Positions 1-10,101 of a stretch of DNA of 64,000 bases are shown here, in pieces. The notes beneath the pieces were generated by a model. The model did no database searches. It was not told the origin of the DNA and worked only from the letters and a program-made list of their open reading frames with translations. This DNA comes from Echinometra lucunter (lineage: Eukaryota > Echinodermata > Echinoidea > Camarodonta > Echinometridae), in assembly GCA_029962745.1 (NCBI GenBank), contig CM057165.1, forward strand, positions 7,890,523 to 7,954,522. The letters run 5' to 3'. The position numbers and the translations under genes were made by a program. Numbering within the stretch: position 1 is the first letter of the stretch; each line of letters starts with the position of its first letter.

Positions 1-12
1 ACCATCCACTAG

Positions 13-216
13 GCATGCCAAGAGCAACACCAGGATGTGAGGACTTTGAAGGATGTCATGATGGTGCGTCTGTGCGGTGTTCATCTGAGGGATGTTGGTT
101 CTGTAGGGTCATGTACTAACCTTAGGGTCTGTAACCTGGCTGGGAATTACATTAGGAGCTTTGAGGGCCTCGCTGCATGCAGAAGATTGATCAAGCTTGA
201 TCTCCACGGCAATCAG
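13..216 (+). CDS. LRRIQ3: LRRIQ3 exon with first LRRs (first visible exon)
   Basis: The frame is open from just after TAG at 10-12 to a GTTAGT donor at 217. I place the 5' edge at the CACTAG acceptor (11-12), but only 12 bases of upstream sequence are available, so the edge is provisional. There is no convincing ATG start: homologues have more N-terminal sequence, which must lie in an exon before the window. LRR consensus residues (L..C.L.GN.I and L..LDL.GN) are clear. The exon ends in phase 0. Confidence 0.8.
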
Positions 217-3200
217 GTTAGTTTCATAGAGAAAATCGTTTCTGTATAAACAGCAGTCAAGACTCTTCCATACAATGTATATTTATATATATATAATATT
301 CATTAAAAGATTTTTCTGAAGTGGGTTTACAAACATAAAAATAATTCAAAGGGTTCACCAAGTTTATAGAGGTTTGGACCAGCCTTTTTAAGGTGAAAGA
401 TAAATATCTAATATTGTATTTGTTGGGGTAAGGAATTATTTCATATCATAATATATTGGCATCAATGGTTTATTCAGTCAAGAATAAGTACCAAGTACAG
501 CTCGGTAACTGTTTGACAGAATTAATCACAACAAAATCAGATCTTTTATAGCTGTGAGCTATATATTACTCTGTACTTGTAGATGTGGCAGCTATGTAAG
601 CCCTCCATTGCTGCAGCTTGTCAAATGTTTTTACATTAATAAGAACCGCATCATTCTGGTATTGCAATGTTAAAAATTATTTCAAACAGGAAAGTACAAA
701 ATTCAGAGTTGAATGTTCATAGAGATGAATAGAAAAAAGAGAAGAAAAAAGGAAAGTGTGTTTGTGATGTTACTATCTGCACATGAATTGTATTGGTGTT
801 TCATTTTACATGTATATTCATGTTTCTGCTTATTGACGCTGTATATGTACAGTGTATAGAATGGGCTATAAAATGCACCCTTTCATGTTTCTTTTGTGCA
901 GATCAACCAATTACCAGATGAGACGTTCTGGGCTGGTATGACTGAGCTGAGAGCTCTTTATCTCCATGACAATAGCATCAGCCGACTGGACTACCTGCAA
1001 GCAGTAGGAGCAGCACCTAACCTTCAGGTCCTGACCCTGTACGATACTCCCATCAGCTTGAAGATGACATACAGGCATCACGTTGTAAACAGGTAAAGAT
1101 ATTTTTTTATTGTTTTTACAGCATCACTTCGCGAAATTTTTTCGTGATTATCTGTTGCTGTTGGAGAGAGAGAGAGTTATTTTTTGCTTGTTTTCAAGCC
1201 TGTATGTATCAGTGAAGTATCTGTAATGATAGGAGAGAACTTCAATGTCAGTATAATTATATGGTTTTTTGAAGATCAAGATGGATTTAAATGGATTTTG
1301 CTGATGCAACAGGGAAAAAATATGATTATCTGTTTGAGAGAGAGAGTTAATTTTTGCTTGTTTTCAAGCCTGTGTGTATCAGTGAAAATGTAAAAGTATC
1401 TGTAATGATAGGAGAGGACTTCAATGTCAATATAATTATATGGATTTTGAAGAAGCAAAATGGATTATGCTGATGCAGCCGGGAAATATTATGAATCATC
1501 TAAATAAATTCATTCATTGCTAATCTGTCACAACCAAGCTCAGTGGTATCAATTTTTTAAAGTTCACTGCACTTAGAAACCTTTTATGTTTTGCATCTAT
1601 ACATATACTTGCCATTTATTCAAATGTTTGGCAAGAAATTAACCAGTCATATTCACTATTTATTTGTGTTCCAATAGCATCTGGTCACTAAAAGCCCTGG
1701 ACAACCATGTTATTTCTGATGAGGAGATCATTGAAGATGCGTTCTTTGGCGGCCATTTCAGCATGCTGAACTCATCGTTTACATCAACATGGTCCTACCT
1801 GACAAACAGGTAGGTCTTATTAATGATAGTTGAGAACTTGTAAACGTCTGTACAGACAGTGATTATTAGTTATTTGGCGTCACCTAGGCCTGGGAGGTGG
1901 AAAAGCGAACTTAACTGTGACCCTTGGGTTTCTCCTCCTGATATAACTCAACGGGGTGTGCAGTTGTACCACTACACAAGCGTTTCCCCCTACTCTTCTT
2001 CGAATAGTACATTGGGTTCTTAATGTGCAAAGGTGGTGACTTTCCTCTACATGGGGCTTCCAACTGATGTCCTATCTGAGGGATGTAATGTTTACCACTG
2101 AACATAGCCTGCATGTATGAAACAGGGGAGGGGGAACATTAACATACAACGCAGGCTTCAATCATCCGCCCGGGGTGAACTTGAACCCTTGATCTTTGGT
2201 GTAATAGGCAGATGCTTTACCGACTGAGCCAACTCACCTCTATAACTCGTATATATATTGTCATATCTGTGGAGAAATTATCCTTGTGCTTTTTTAGAGC
2301 TGTAAAAAAAGTCTTGTTTTAGGGTAGCACAATTACATACTGATGTAATGACGTATTACCTCTCTAAAAAGCTAGAAAAGTATTTCATGGTATTCCTTCT
2401 CAAGATTGAATTTGCACACTATTAAGGTTTTTGCAAATGATAACCTTTCACTATGATTCTTATGTCATACCTTCCCAATAATGATATTTCTGTAAAGTGC
2501 TTAGAGACATTGCAGAGATGTATTAGGTGCTATAAAAATCCAGAATATTCTGATCAGTTTCTTTTTACAATACAGATAATTTGTATAATGTCAAATCCAC
2601 TGAGAAAACATCATTTTGCTTCTTTTGGCTGAAAAAAAGTCCCATTTTAGGGCAACACAATTACAAACTGAGGAAATACTATGTTACCTCTGTAAAAGCA
2701 AGAGAATGGTATTTCTTGGTATTATATCCCGAAATTAAATTGGCAAAATAATTTAATTTTTCCAAATCATAATGTTGCACTGTTGTTATGTTATACCTTC
2801 CCAAATAACTTTTGATCTCTTTCTTTTACATTGAGATTGCATGACCATTCCTTAACTTAATCTTTAATCCTAATCGTAAACATGAAACTGCATTGTAGCC
2901 AGAGATTTGAGCTGGAACATGTTTTATAAACCTTTATTTCCTCTGGGTTACTACACCTGCATTGAGAGAGGCAATTGGAAATTGATGTCTATCAGAATCT
3001 TTGATGCATGAATTTAAAATTCATTTAATCATGATCTTCCACAGGTCACAAACCTAGGAGTAGAATTTGGCCATGTTAGAGCTGTGCTAGCTACGGTGTC
3101 TCAAATCCAAGCCAAGCATTCTCCGGTACTCATCATTCAGCGCTACATTAGAGGCTGGCTCACACGTAAGGCATTCAAGATAATGGCTAGGACCAAAGTC

Positions 3201-6200
3201 TGGTAAGTCTGAACTGGATCACCCTTTGTATTTATTTATTCACTATACTATTATGGGCTCTCCAACTGTACACCCTAACAATTCTTCTTCTTCTTCTTCT
3301 TATTACTAGTATTATTATTGTTATGATGATGATGATGATGATGAGGATGATGATTATGACTATTATTATTCATTTATTTATTTTACCATAAATATGAATA
3401 CGAGACAGTAATAACTTCAAAAAGAGTCGAAGGTACGGCATATGTAAATCCAACATTAGCTTTTATTGTTCAGAATTTTCGGCCCACCTCGGGCCTTCCT
3501 CATTGTATACAGTTTAATGACAAGATAAATGCAAACAAAATTTTCCTTATAGTGAATACAAGAGATATATACATACAGCATAATACTTGTAGATAAAAGA
3601 TACAGAACTGGATAAGATGGAATGGCAAGGTCCACAAAAGAGAAATTCTTCCCTGTTGCCTGTAGGCATGTGAACTCAAACATGCCATTCCAAGGAATAC
3701 CAATTCAAAGCATATTGGATTTTTTTGGGACTTCTCTCTCTGCACAGGGCTATAGTAACCATTCAGCGTTACTGGAGAGCTTACAAAGGCTTGGAATGGA
3801 AACCTTCTGTCCACAAGAAAAAAGGGAGAGCTGCCCCTCCCTCATCTGCAACCCTTGCCATGGTCCCTAGCAAGCTCCCTTCTTCTACGCTTCGCCCAAT
3901 TTCTCCGAGCCCTGCCATGAGCAGCACCGCCACCGAGACATCGATCTCTAGGATGGATTACGACACTTACCTGAAGAACAGAAGGCCTGGATCAAAGTCA
4001 CCGGGCACCTTGTCGATCATGGAGCGAAGACAGAGACTTGCGGAATTGCAGCGTGGCAGGGGCCATGAGGAAAAGGTGTGTACTGGTTTTGCCAAGTTAT
4101 AATATGGGTCTGTTAATGAGACTATTCCACACAAGTCATTTACTATAGAGTACCAAAGTGTGACGTCATCAAATTTTGTTTTTTGCATTTGAGCATTTTC
4201 ATGACCATATTCCAGCAGAGCATGATGAAAAAGTTTCACACACCAAATTTGACATGAATCGGTTCACAGTGGCCCAAGGTATGGCCACGTGAATGCCTAA
4301 TTATCCCCATTGAAATCAGTGTAAATTGGCCTGGTTCATAACTGTTTAGAACCAGGCCAATTTACACTGATTTCATTGGGGCTGGGTAGGTGGCCTCATA
4401 TCGGGTCCCCATGAGCCGATTCCCATAAGATTTGGGCTGTGGATGTTTTTCATCACGCTCCATTGAGACATGGTATCCGAAATTCTGAAATTCCAAAAAA
4501 GTTTTTTGTGACGTCATCGCTTTGGTGCCCTATAATTAAAGTCCCCAGTTTTCCGCAATACGGAAAACGGAAAAATTTCACGGAATTCAGAAAGAACACA
4601 GAATTCAAGGAATTTCACGGAAAACACAATTTTTCAGGCCAAAAAATTTGAAGTACGAAAAAATACAGTGAAAAATCATGAAAACCAAAGCAAAATCCAA
4701 TAAAACAGAACCGTCCATCAGTGGAAAAATTTGCCAATCAATTCTGTTCGCAGTGTTTAGCATGTGTTCGCCAAGCTTTATCTGTATACTGCAGTGCGTG
4801 TATATAATGAAACTTACGTTTTTCTAAGATTTTCACTGTTTACAATTGCTTCATCATATGTTTTGGACATGTCACCGAAGAACACGGAATTCGATGTTTA
4901 GAACACCGAAGAACACCGAATTTGCATTTTAGAAACTGGAAAACTGGGGACTTTACCTATAATGATGTACTCTCAGGCTGCAATGTCCATTTCAGTATGA
5001 CACGGGTTAAAGCCATTTTAGCCATGCTCTTTATGTTTTCATTTTTATTTAATATAATTATTTTTCATCATTATATCCCTGCTAGACTTTGAATGAGCTT
5101 TATGATAAAAGAGAGAAATAAAAGACAAAACAATTTCTGAACTGTTTAGAAATCTGCAGACTTTGAGCTTGTGAGTTTTGAAATTTGTCAATATCAGGAA
5201 TAAACAAAATATTACCTCCAAATAAATAAGACATGTCACTCAGAGGGATTTTATTTTTTCTTATATTTTCTAGATGTATGCTTTTTAACTTTATTTTGAT
5301 TGTCTTCACCATAGGACTCCATCACCACACCAACAACTGCAGAAGGTGATGTCAGAAGAAGGGCCAATATGGTTGCCAAAATGAGACAGCTTCAAGGTGA
5401 CCTTCCCCTTGCTTCTGACGAAGATTCGTTCGAAGGATTTGGACCCGATGGTGCAAGACCCGGTCTCAGTCGCACCATGGGCCAAGACTACAGGAAACCA
5501 AGCAAGCCAAAGGTGAGGAAGACAAAGAAGAGAAAGTCTAGGACTGTCAAAGAGATGCTAGGTGCACTGTCAGACAGTGAGCTATTAAGGGAACACTCTT
5601 CAGATGATTATTCTGATGAAGACGAGCCAGTCGTGATCAAGTTTAGACTGTCTGGCTTGACACCAGCTGTGAACAGGCTGGACCCTGTACAGGATGTTCT
5701 GATATCAAAGCGAGAGGCTGGTCAGGACGTAAGGATGGGACTGGCTGCGGCATTCACACATAAGCTGAGGACTACTGAACCGCCCAGAAAGCCAATCCAC
5801 AAGAAACCTATGAACGCTGATCAGAAGCTGTTTGCTCGCGCTCAAGGAACCATGGGAATGTCTTGCTTGAAAGCAGTCATGCAGGCGTACAGAGACAGAG
5901 AGTCATCTGACAAGCTTTCCGCCAAGTGTGACAAGGTATCCATGATCCGGGAGCAGAGAGCTGCAGGCAGGCTGAGAGCCAAGAGTTTCCTGGAAGAAAA
6001 ACGCTTCAAGGCCATGCAAAAGCGCGACAAAGAGATCACGAAGATTTCACATGCTTATGAAAGACAAGCCAACAGGGAGATTGATGAACTTGAAAAGAGA
6101 CGTGAGCTTCGAAGCAAAGATTCAGAGATCAATTCACGAGTGCGCAAGGAGAACACATTCAGTCATGAATTTGGTAGTCAGCACACATCAATATCCAACG

Positions 6201-6607
6201 CCTTGTTACGCCATGACAGGCAGGCTAGAGGTGAAAAGCTCTTACACGAGAAAGAAGACTTTGTTCATGCTGAGCACGAGCATGAACTGAGTCAACGCCA
6301 GTTGGTCCAGAGATATCTAGAACACAGGAAGCTTATGAGGCAAGCCCAAACGGCTGTAGAGAAGGCAGCTATTGATACAAGAATGGCCCAGGAACATAAT
6401 GACAGGCTCATGGACGCAAGGACGAATGTCTCGAGGCAGAAGGAGAAAGCCAAGCACTTCCAGGCTTTTTACCCTCTTCCCAAATGTGCCACCCACCCAG
6501 TCTTGCCCCCGGTGAGACGAGAAGGCAAACCAGGACAGTGGGACACACTTATCTCCATGTACGAGGGAAGAGTTGGGAATCATCCAGCAATCGTTGGCAC
6601 TCTATGA
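13..6607 (+). CDS. LRRIQ3: LRRIQ3-like protein, 3' part of a multi-exon gene (N-terminus outside the window)
   Basis: Visible exons are 13-216, 902-1092, 1678-1809, 3045-3202, 3748-4075 and 5315-6607, ending at TGA 6605-6607. In order they encode two leucine-rich repeats (LRVCNLAGNYI and LIKLDLHGNQ in exon 1; LRALYLHDNSI in exon 2), the segment SIWSLKALDNHVISDEEII, two IQ motifs, a Ser/Asp/Glu-rich region and a long charged C-terminal tail that is probably coiled coil. The order LRR, then ISDEEII segment, then SPVLIIQR IQ motif matches what I know of vertebrate LRRIQ3. IQ motifs usually bind calmodulin or related EF-hand proteins; the family's cellular role is poorly defined. All junctions keep frame except 1809 to 3045, where a small exon is probably missing. 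Introns are 0.5-1.2 kb. An AATAAA at 7344-7349 may be the poly(A) signal, which would give a 3' UTR of about 0.75 kb. Confidence 0.88.
217..901 (+). other. LRRIQ3 intron between the first two visible exons
   Basis: AT-rich intron with a short TA run near 283-297. I see no gene, repeat family or structured element in it. Confidence 0.7.
902..1092 (+). CDS. LRRIQ3: LRRIQ3 exon: LRR continuation
   Basis: The acceptor TTTTGTGCAG ends at 901 and the donor is GTAAAG at 1093. The exon enters in phase 0 and leaves two bases (AG), which make a Ser codon with the next exon's first base. It encodes LPDETFWAGMTELRALYLHD and a further LRR with LQVLTLYDTPISL, then YRHHVVN just before the junction. Confidence 0.85.
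1145..1490 (+). repeat. Two-copy tandem repeat (about 178 bp unit) in an LRRIQ3 intron
   Basis: The stretch starting GATTATCTGTTGCTGTTGGA at 1145 recurs from about 1323 as GATTATCTGTTTGAGAG. Both copies then share GCTTGTTTTCAAGCCTGT, GTATCTGTAATGATAGGAGA and AATTATATGG. Small indels separate them, so this is an old duplication. Confidence 0.8.
1678..1809 (+). CDS. LRRIQ3: LRRIQ3 exon: conserved ISDEEII segment
   Basis: The acceptor GTTCCAATAG ends at 1677. The donor is GTAGGT at 1810. The peptide SIWSLKALDNHVISDEEII is the most LRRIQ3-like stretch of the gene. It lies just after the LRRs, as in vertebrate homologues. The exon again leaves two bases (AG). The next recognisable exon at 3045 needs phase 0, so these two cannot be spliced directly; reading through gives a TAG. 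Confidence 0.85.
1810..3044 (+). other. LRRIQ3 intron interval with SINE-like pieces and a diverged direct repeat
   Basis: This interval must hide a small coding exon if the gene is intact (see findings). It contains a tRNA-like SINE head on the minus strand at about 2160-2241. A SINE-type tail lies near 2495-2548 (GTAAAGTGCTTAGAGAC and GTGCTATAAAAATCC). Two diverged direct copies (about 2280-2490 and 2612-2810) share AAAAAAAGTC, TTTTAGGG and TTATACCTTCCCAA type blocks. Confidence 0.6.
2160..2241 (-). mobile_element. tRNA-derived SINE head
   Basis: Read on the minus strand it has an A-box-like TTGGCTCAGTCGGTAAAGC and a B-box-like GGGTTCAAGTTC in tRNA order and spacing. The anticodon arm does not fold properly, so it is a tRNA-derived repeat, not a functional tRNA. 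Confidence 0.65.
3045..3202 (+). CDS. LRRIQ3: LRRIQ3 exon: first IQ motif
   Basis: The acceptor CTTCCACAG ends at 3044. The donor GTAAGT starts at 3203. The frame that works begins at GTC 3045 and encodes VTNLGVEFGHVRAVL, then SPVLIIQRYIRGWLTRK (about 3120-3170), a good IQ motif (IQxxxRGxxxR). It leaves TG, completed to TGG (Trp) by the next exon. Confidence 0.85.
3748..4075 (+). CDS. LRRIQ3: LRRIQ3 exon: second IQ motif and Ser/Pro linker
   Basis: The acceptor follows a CT tract (CTCTCTCTGCACAG, ending 3747). The donor is GTGTGT at 4076. The exon starts with AIVTIQRYWRAYKG, a second IQ-type motif. A low-complexity Ser/Pro/Thr stretch follows, then MDYDTYLKNRRPGSKSPG and a basic helix (IMERRQRLAELQRGRG). 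It ends in phase 0, matching the last exon. Confidence 0.85.
4144..4534 (+). mobile_element. Palindromic MITE in the last LRRIQ3 intron
   Basis: The ends are TATAGAGTACCAAAG and (reversed) TATAGGGCACCAAAG, followed inward by TGACGTCAT on both arms. The two halves can pair over most of their length. The centre is a near-perfect hairpin (about 4306-4380) in which CAGTGTAAATTGGCCTGGTT pairs with AACCAGGCCAATTTACACTG. It has no coding capacity. It directly abuts a second MITE. Confidence 0.8.
4537..4955 (+). mobile_element. Second MITE with TAAAGTCCCCAGTTTTCC inverted ends
   Basis: The left end is TAAAGTCCCCAGTTTTCC and the right end is its reverse complement, GGAAAACTGGGGACTTTA. TATAAT stands immediately left (4531-4536) and again two bases after the right end, possibly a target duplication. 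The interior has repeated CGGAATTC / GAACACCGAA blocks. Confidence 0.7.
5315..6607 (+). CDS. LRRIQ3: LRRIQ3 last coding exon: acidic/basic region and long charged tail
   Basis: The acceptor TCTTCACCATAG ends at 5314 and 430 codons run to TGA at 6605-6607. The frame is open upstream of the ATG at 5369, so that ATG is internal. Features in order are an acidic segment with EDSFEGFGPDG, a Lys/Arg cluster (KPKVRKTKKRKSR), an acidic Ser/Asp patch (SSDDYSDEDE), and from about 5980 to 6460 an Arg/Glu/Lys-rich stretch with heptad-like spacing. It closes with the less charged FQAFYPLPKC and an extreme C-terminal tail. No enzymatic motif is seen. Confidence 0.88.
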   Translation, partial: DSITTPTTAEGDVRRRANMVAKMRQLQGDLPLASDEDSFEGFGPDGARPGLSRTMGQDYRKPSKPKVRKTKKRKSRTVKEMLGALSDSELLREHSSDDYSDEDEPVVIKFRLSGLTPAVNRLDPVQDVLISKREAGQDVRMGLAAAFTHKLRTTEPPRKPIHKKPMNADQKLFARAQGTMGMSCLKAVMQAYRDRESSDKLSAKCDKVSMIREQRAAGRLRAKSFLEEKRFKAMQKRDKEITKISHAYERQANREIDELEKRRELRSKDSEINSRVRKENTFSHEFGSQHTSISNALLRHDRQARGEKLLHEKEDFVHAEHEHELSQRQLVQRYLEHRKLMRQAQTAVEKAAIDTRMAQEHNDRLMDARTNVSRQKEKAKHFQAFYPLPKCATHPVLPPVRREGKPGQWDTLISMYEGRVGNHPAIVGTL

Positions 6608-7651
6608 TTATTTAAAGAATATAATCAACCATTCTGAAATCTTACCAGAATATTTTTATGCCCTGAAAATTAAGGAAAGATTCTAAATGTGTGCATTTTA
6701 TGGAATTACTTATCTACAGTCTATTTCATTTCTTCTTTTGTTGACACACACATGGAAAGCATCCTGCATTGAGTCAGAAACTGGTTATTTTGAGTCCAGC
6801 CCTTATGGTCTCTGTTTAAAAAAATGGTAGGACAAGTTTTTTTGGGGGGGTAACTTTTTTTTTTCAGATAAGTTTTGTAAAGTAATCCTGAGTAGTCTGT
6901 CAACATGCTTTGCAAGGGGGAACCAAATGGCATGTTCCTGTCTTGGTAATTATTGAGGCTCATTCTAGTTTAGGGTATTTACAGATTTAACTAGTATTTT
7001 ATTCTGAATTCTAAGAGGCTGTGCAGGACACTTAAGTGACCTTTTCATGTTTTCATCATTAGTCTTCCATTTGTCCTCTTTGCTCTGAAATATGGCCAGA
7101 AAGTCTGCAAAAGAAAACATTTTCAGTTTTCTTACTAGAATTAAAACTTAGTACACACATTATAAGAAAGATTACATCTTTTAATCCTGTCTAATATTCG
7201 TAATATTTAACTGTTGACTGATTTAACTGAAGATCAAGTGAGACTCTCATTACCTGAATATAATCAAGCAATAACCAAGTAATTTTGGAAGTTCTAATCA
7301 GGCAAGAGATGAAAGTGTGTAATTCAAATCTATTATTTACTTTAATAAACATACTTAAAAGCCCCATGTCAGTTTCTCATTGGAGACAAAGCTTTTGCAA
7401 TATCCAATGTCTTCCACTCTTTTCACTTGTTGCAAAACCCAGGCTTGTTCACATATAAAGGGGTAAAGCGCTTCAAGAAAACCGTGCGGGTATTTATTCG
7501 CATGCAGATCGAGTTACATATTTGTATCTTATACCAAAAACAGGTGAGGAGAAAAAGTCGGTACTTCATTGCATCATTCATTCCCACTTCCAATTCAAAT
7601 GAAAAACAAAAAAACAAAAACGCCTGATTTTACTGATGCATGTCTGAATGA
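6608..7651 (+). other. 3' flank of LRRIQ3
   Basis: AT-rich, with no coding signal. It contains AATAAA at 7344-7349 after the stop codon, a plausible poly(A) signal. Confidence 0.5.
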
Positions 7652-8019
7652 CCTTTAAAGGCCCGTTTTCACAGAGTACGTGAACTATTCGTGCAGGATG
7701 TGAATGTTGAAAATGTAGCCCCCAAAAATCAAACAGTTATAGTTGAGGGTTGAGGCTCGAGAAGTTCGCCATACATGCAAAGGGGTTCAGAAGCATCATC
7801 TGTTGTTTGTGTTTAGTTCGGCGGGAGTTTAAAAAAAAGTTTGACATTTTCTTGGGAATGTTTCGAGCATCCTGCGAACAAATGATGATGATTCCAAACC
7901 CCCGTGCATATTTGACAAACTTTTGTAGCCTACCATATAAATGATTGACATTGCCATTGTTTCTACATTCGCATCCTTCACAAATCATTTGCATACCCCA
8001 GCGAAAAGCACCCTTTAGG
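7652..8019. mobile_element. Foldback MITE
   Basis: The two halves are diverged reverse complements. The left end CCTTTAAAGGCCCGTTTTC mirrors the right CCTAAAGGGTGCTTTTCGC (reversed). The left TTCGTGCAGGATGTGAATG mirrors TTTGTGAAGGATGCGAATG. The central part (CATGCAAAGGGGTTC versus ATGCACGGGGGTTTG) also pairs. The interior is non-coding. Confidence 0.65.
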
Positions 8020-8407
8020 CTGGCTAATCAATTCATAAACATTTAGATGAGAGAAAGAACAGTTTCTTTGTATTTCTGCTGCAAAAATCATGGCAGTCTT
8101 GTAATTATATTTTTACAGCTTTAATTCAGGTGCAATATTTTTTGTGTGTGTTGCTTTTGTATGAGTTTGATTTGATTTGATCAAGCATAAAGAAAAGAAA
8201 AATCACAATTTTTTCTGAAAAAGTACAAGATGATGTGAAAATTTGTATTATTTTTGGTAGTTTTGGCTTAGTATTTATAATTTGGATATGCTATTTTTAA
8301 TGTTTTTCTTCTCCTCTTTTTTTTTCTTCCTTTTTTTTCTTCTTCCTATATACATACGCACACGCAAATACGTGTACACACATATTATCTGTCTCTTTGT
8401 CTCACTC

Positions 8408-8438
<31 letters not shown>

Positions 8439-8767
8439 ATCTATCTCGTGCATAAAGGAAAGTAAGTTTATCAAAACAATAAGAAAGATGTCCAATATAC
8501 CACTTATGTCTTTTATTAGCTGATAAGTATCTTCATACCTTTTTTTAAAACAAAAATGATTAGAATTATCAACATGAATTTTTAAATTATAGATGCAATT
8601 TTTTTTCTCCTTTTCTTTGCATTACGTGTGACACGTGATTGGTTAATGATAGTGATGTCATGATCTGATCCCCAGACTGAAACCGCAAATCTTGCGGCAT
8701 TTGCGTCCTAATGATAAATGAAAAATGGGAAGGGAGAGAAAGAGAGACAGAGACAGAGAGAGAGAGA

Positions 8768-8818
<51 letters not shown>

Positions 8819-9324
8819 AGAGAATTATAGAAAAGTGGAAGTCAGAAGAGGGAAAAAGATAATGATGGGTCGAAAGGGGGGAAAATAGGAAAGACAGAAT
8901 GAGGGGGAGGGATCGCTAGAGATGGGGTTAGACAGTAAGAAATGAAAAATTTGGACAGAGTGGGAAGTGTTTTAGCGGAATAATTGGAAGTTTGTAAGAC
9001 AGATAGAATGAGAGAGATATAGATTGGGAGACAGAAATGGGAGAGAGAACAAAAAAGAATGCGGAGACATTTGATGGGAAGAAGGCTACGTTTTAACGCA
9101 GTTTTCTGACCATGGCTGTTACGTGATGTTCTGTTCTTCCAAGGAAATTGTATTAATAGTTTCTTTTTTGTTCTTTTTAAAATAACTACTGATAATAAAT
9201 AATGTCGCAAATCATTACATAGATGAGAACAAATTTTTTATAAAACAAATAATATTCTCATGAATAACACTGTCTTCAAGGATACACCAACTCTTATCTT
9301 CACAGTGTTTCTATGTTTCAATGC
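8020..9324. other. Intergenic stretch with CT/GA microsatellites
   Basis: It holds a CT run at about 8410-8433 and a GA-rich run at about 8735-8815 that grades into purine-rich DNA up to 9060. ACGTCA-like and ACACGTGA motifs occur near 8630, but nothing ties them to a gene. No supportable gene. Confidence 0.6.
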
Positions 9325-10101
9325 TACTGGCGTAGCTGGGGGGGGGGCAAAAGGGGGCCATGCCTAGGGGTGAGCAAAAAAAAAAAAAAAAAAAAAAACT
9401 TTCATCGAGTCCACTTCACATAACTTACCCTACCCGTACCCTGCGAAATGAAAGTAAAAAGTTACTATGCCAGAGTACTTCTCATATGAGTTACCCCTAA
9501 CACTGAATTTTAGTGTGCAGGAAATGCCATTTTCATGCACGAATTTCTAAAAATATCCCTACCGTGGGAAGGGGGATATCCCCCCTTCCACACCCTCCCC
9601 CGCGTGTTCGCTTCGCTCCCTTGCCTTGACCCCCTTATATGCCACTTCTCATAACTTACCCCTAATATGGAATTTTAGTGTGCAGTAAATGCCATTTTTC
9701 ATGCACGAATTTTCAAAAACCTCCTTATCGTGGGAACGGGGATACGGCCCTCCCACACCCTCCCCCCGCTCGGTCGCTTCGTTCCCTCGCCTTGGCCCCC
9801 CTATACGCCACTTCTCACATAAATTACCCCTAATACTGAATTCTAGTGTGCAGAAAATGCCATTTCAGAAAATGCCATTTTCATGCACAATTTTTCAAAA
9901 TCTTCCTACCGTGGGAGGGGGAATCCCCCCCAAACACACACCCTCGCCTTGGCCTCCCTTATGCCACTTCTCATATAAGTTCCCCTAATACTGAATTCTA
10001 GTGTGCAGAAAATGCCATTTCATGCACGAATTGGGAAAAATCTCCCTACCGCAATCTCGCCCTGACCCTTCCCCCTGTTGAAAATTCCTGGCTACGCCAG
10101 T
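9325..10101 (+). mobile_element. Non-autonomous transposon with ACTGGCGTAGC ends and four internal tandem units
   Basis: The left end ACTGGCGTAGCTGG and right end CCTGGCTACGCCAGT are inverted. Between them lie G-rich/C-rich leaders and four units of about 155-165 bp starting near 9477, 9642, 9808 and 9964. Each carries ACTTCTCATA, TACCCCTAATA, AGTGTGCAG, AAATGCCATTT and a CTACCGTGGGA-type block. The last unit is truncated. Related elements with CAGTGGCGTA ends recur at 50.9, 53.9 and 54.2 kb. The ends resemble hAT-type termini; that class is an inference. Confidence 0.75.

Noticed and set aside
3456..3870. Short frames around 3456-3870 other than the exon
   Set aside because: They lie in intron sequence or are shadows of the exon at 3748.
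5369..5371. ATG at 5369 as a gene start
   Set aside because: The frame is open back to a good acceptor at 5314 and the phase matches the upstream LRRIQ3 exon.
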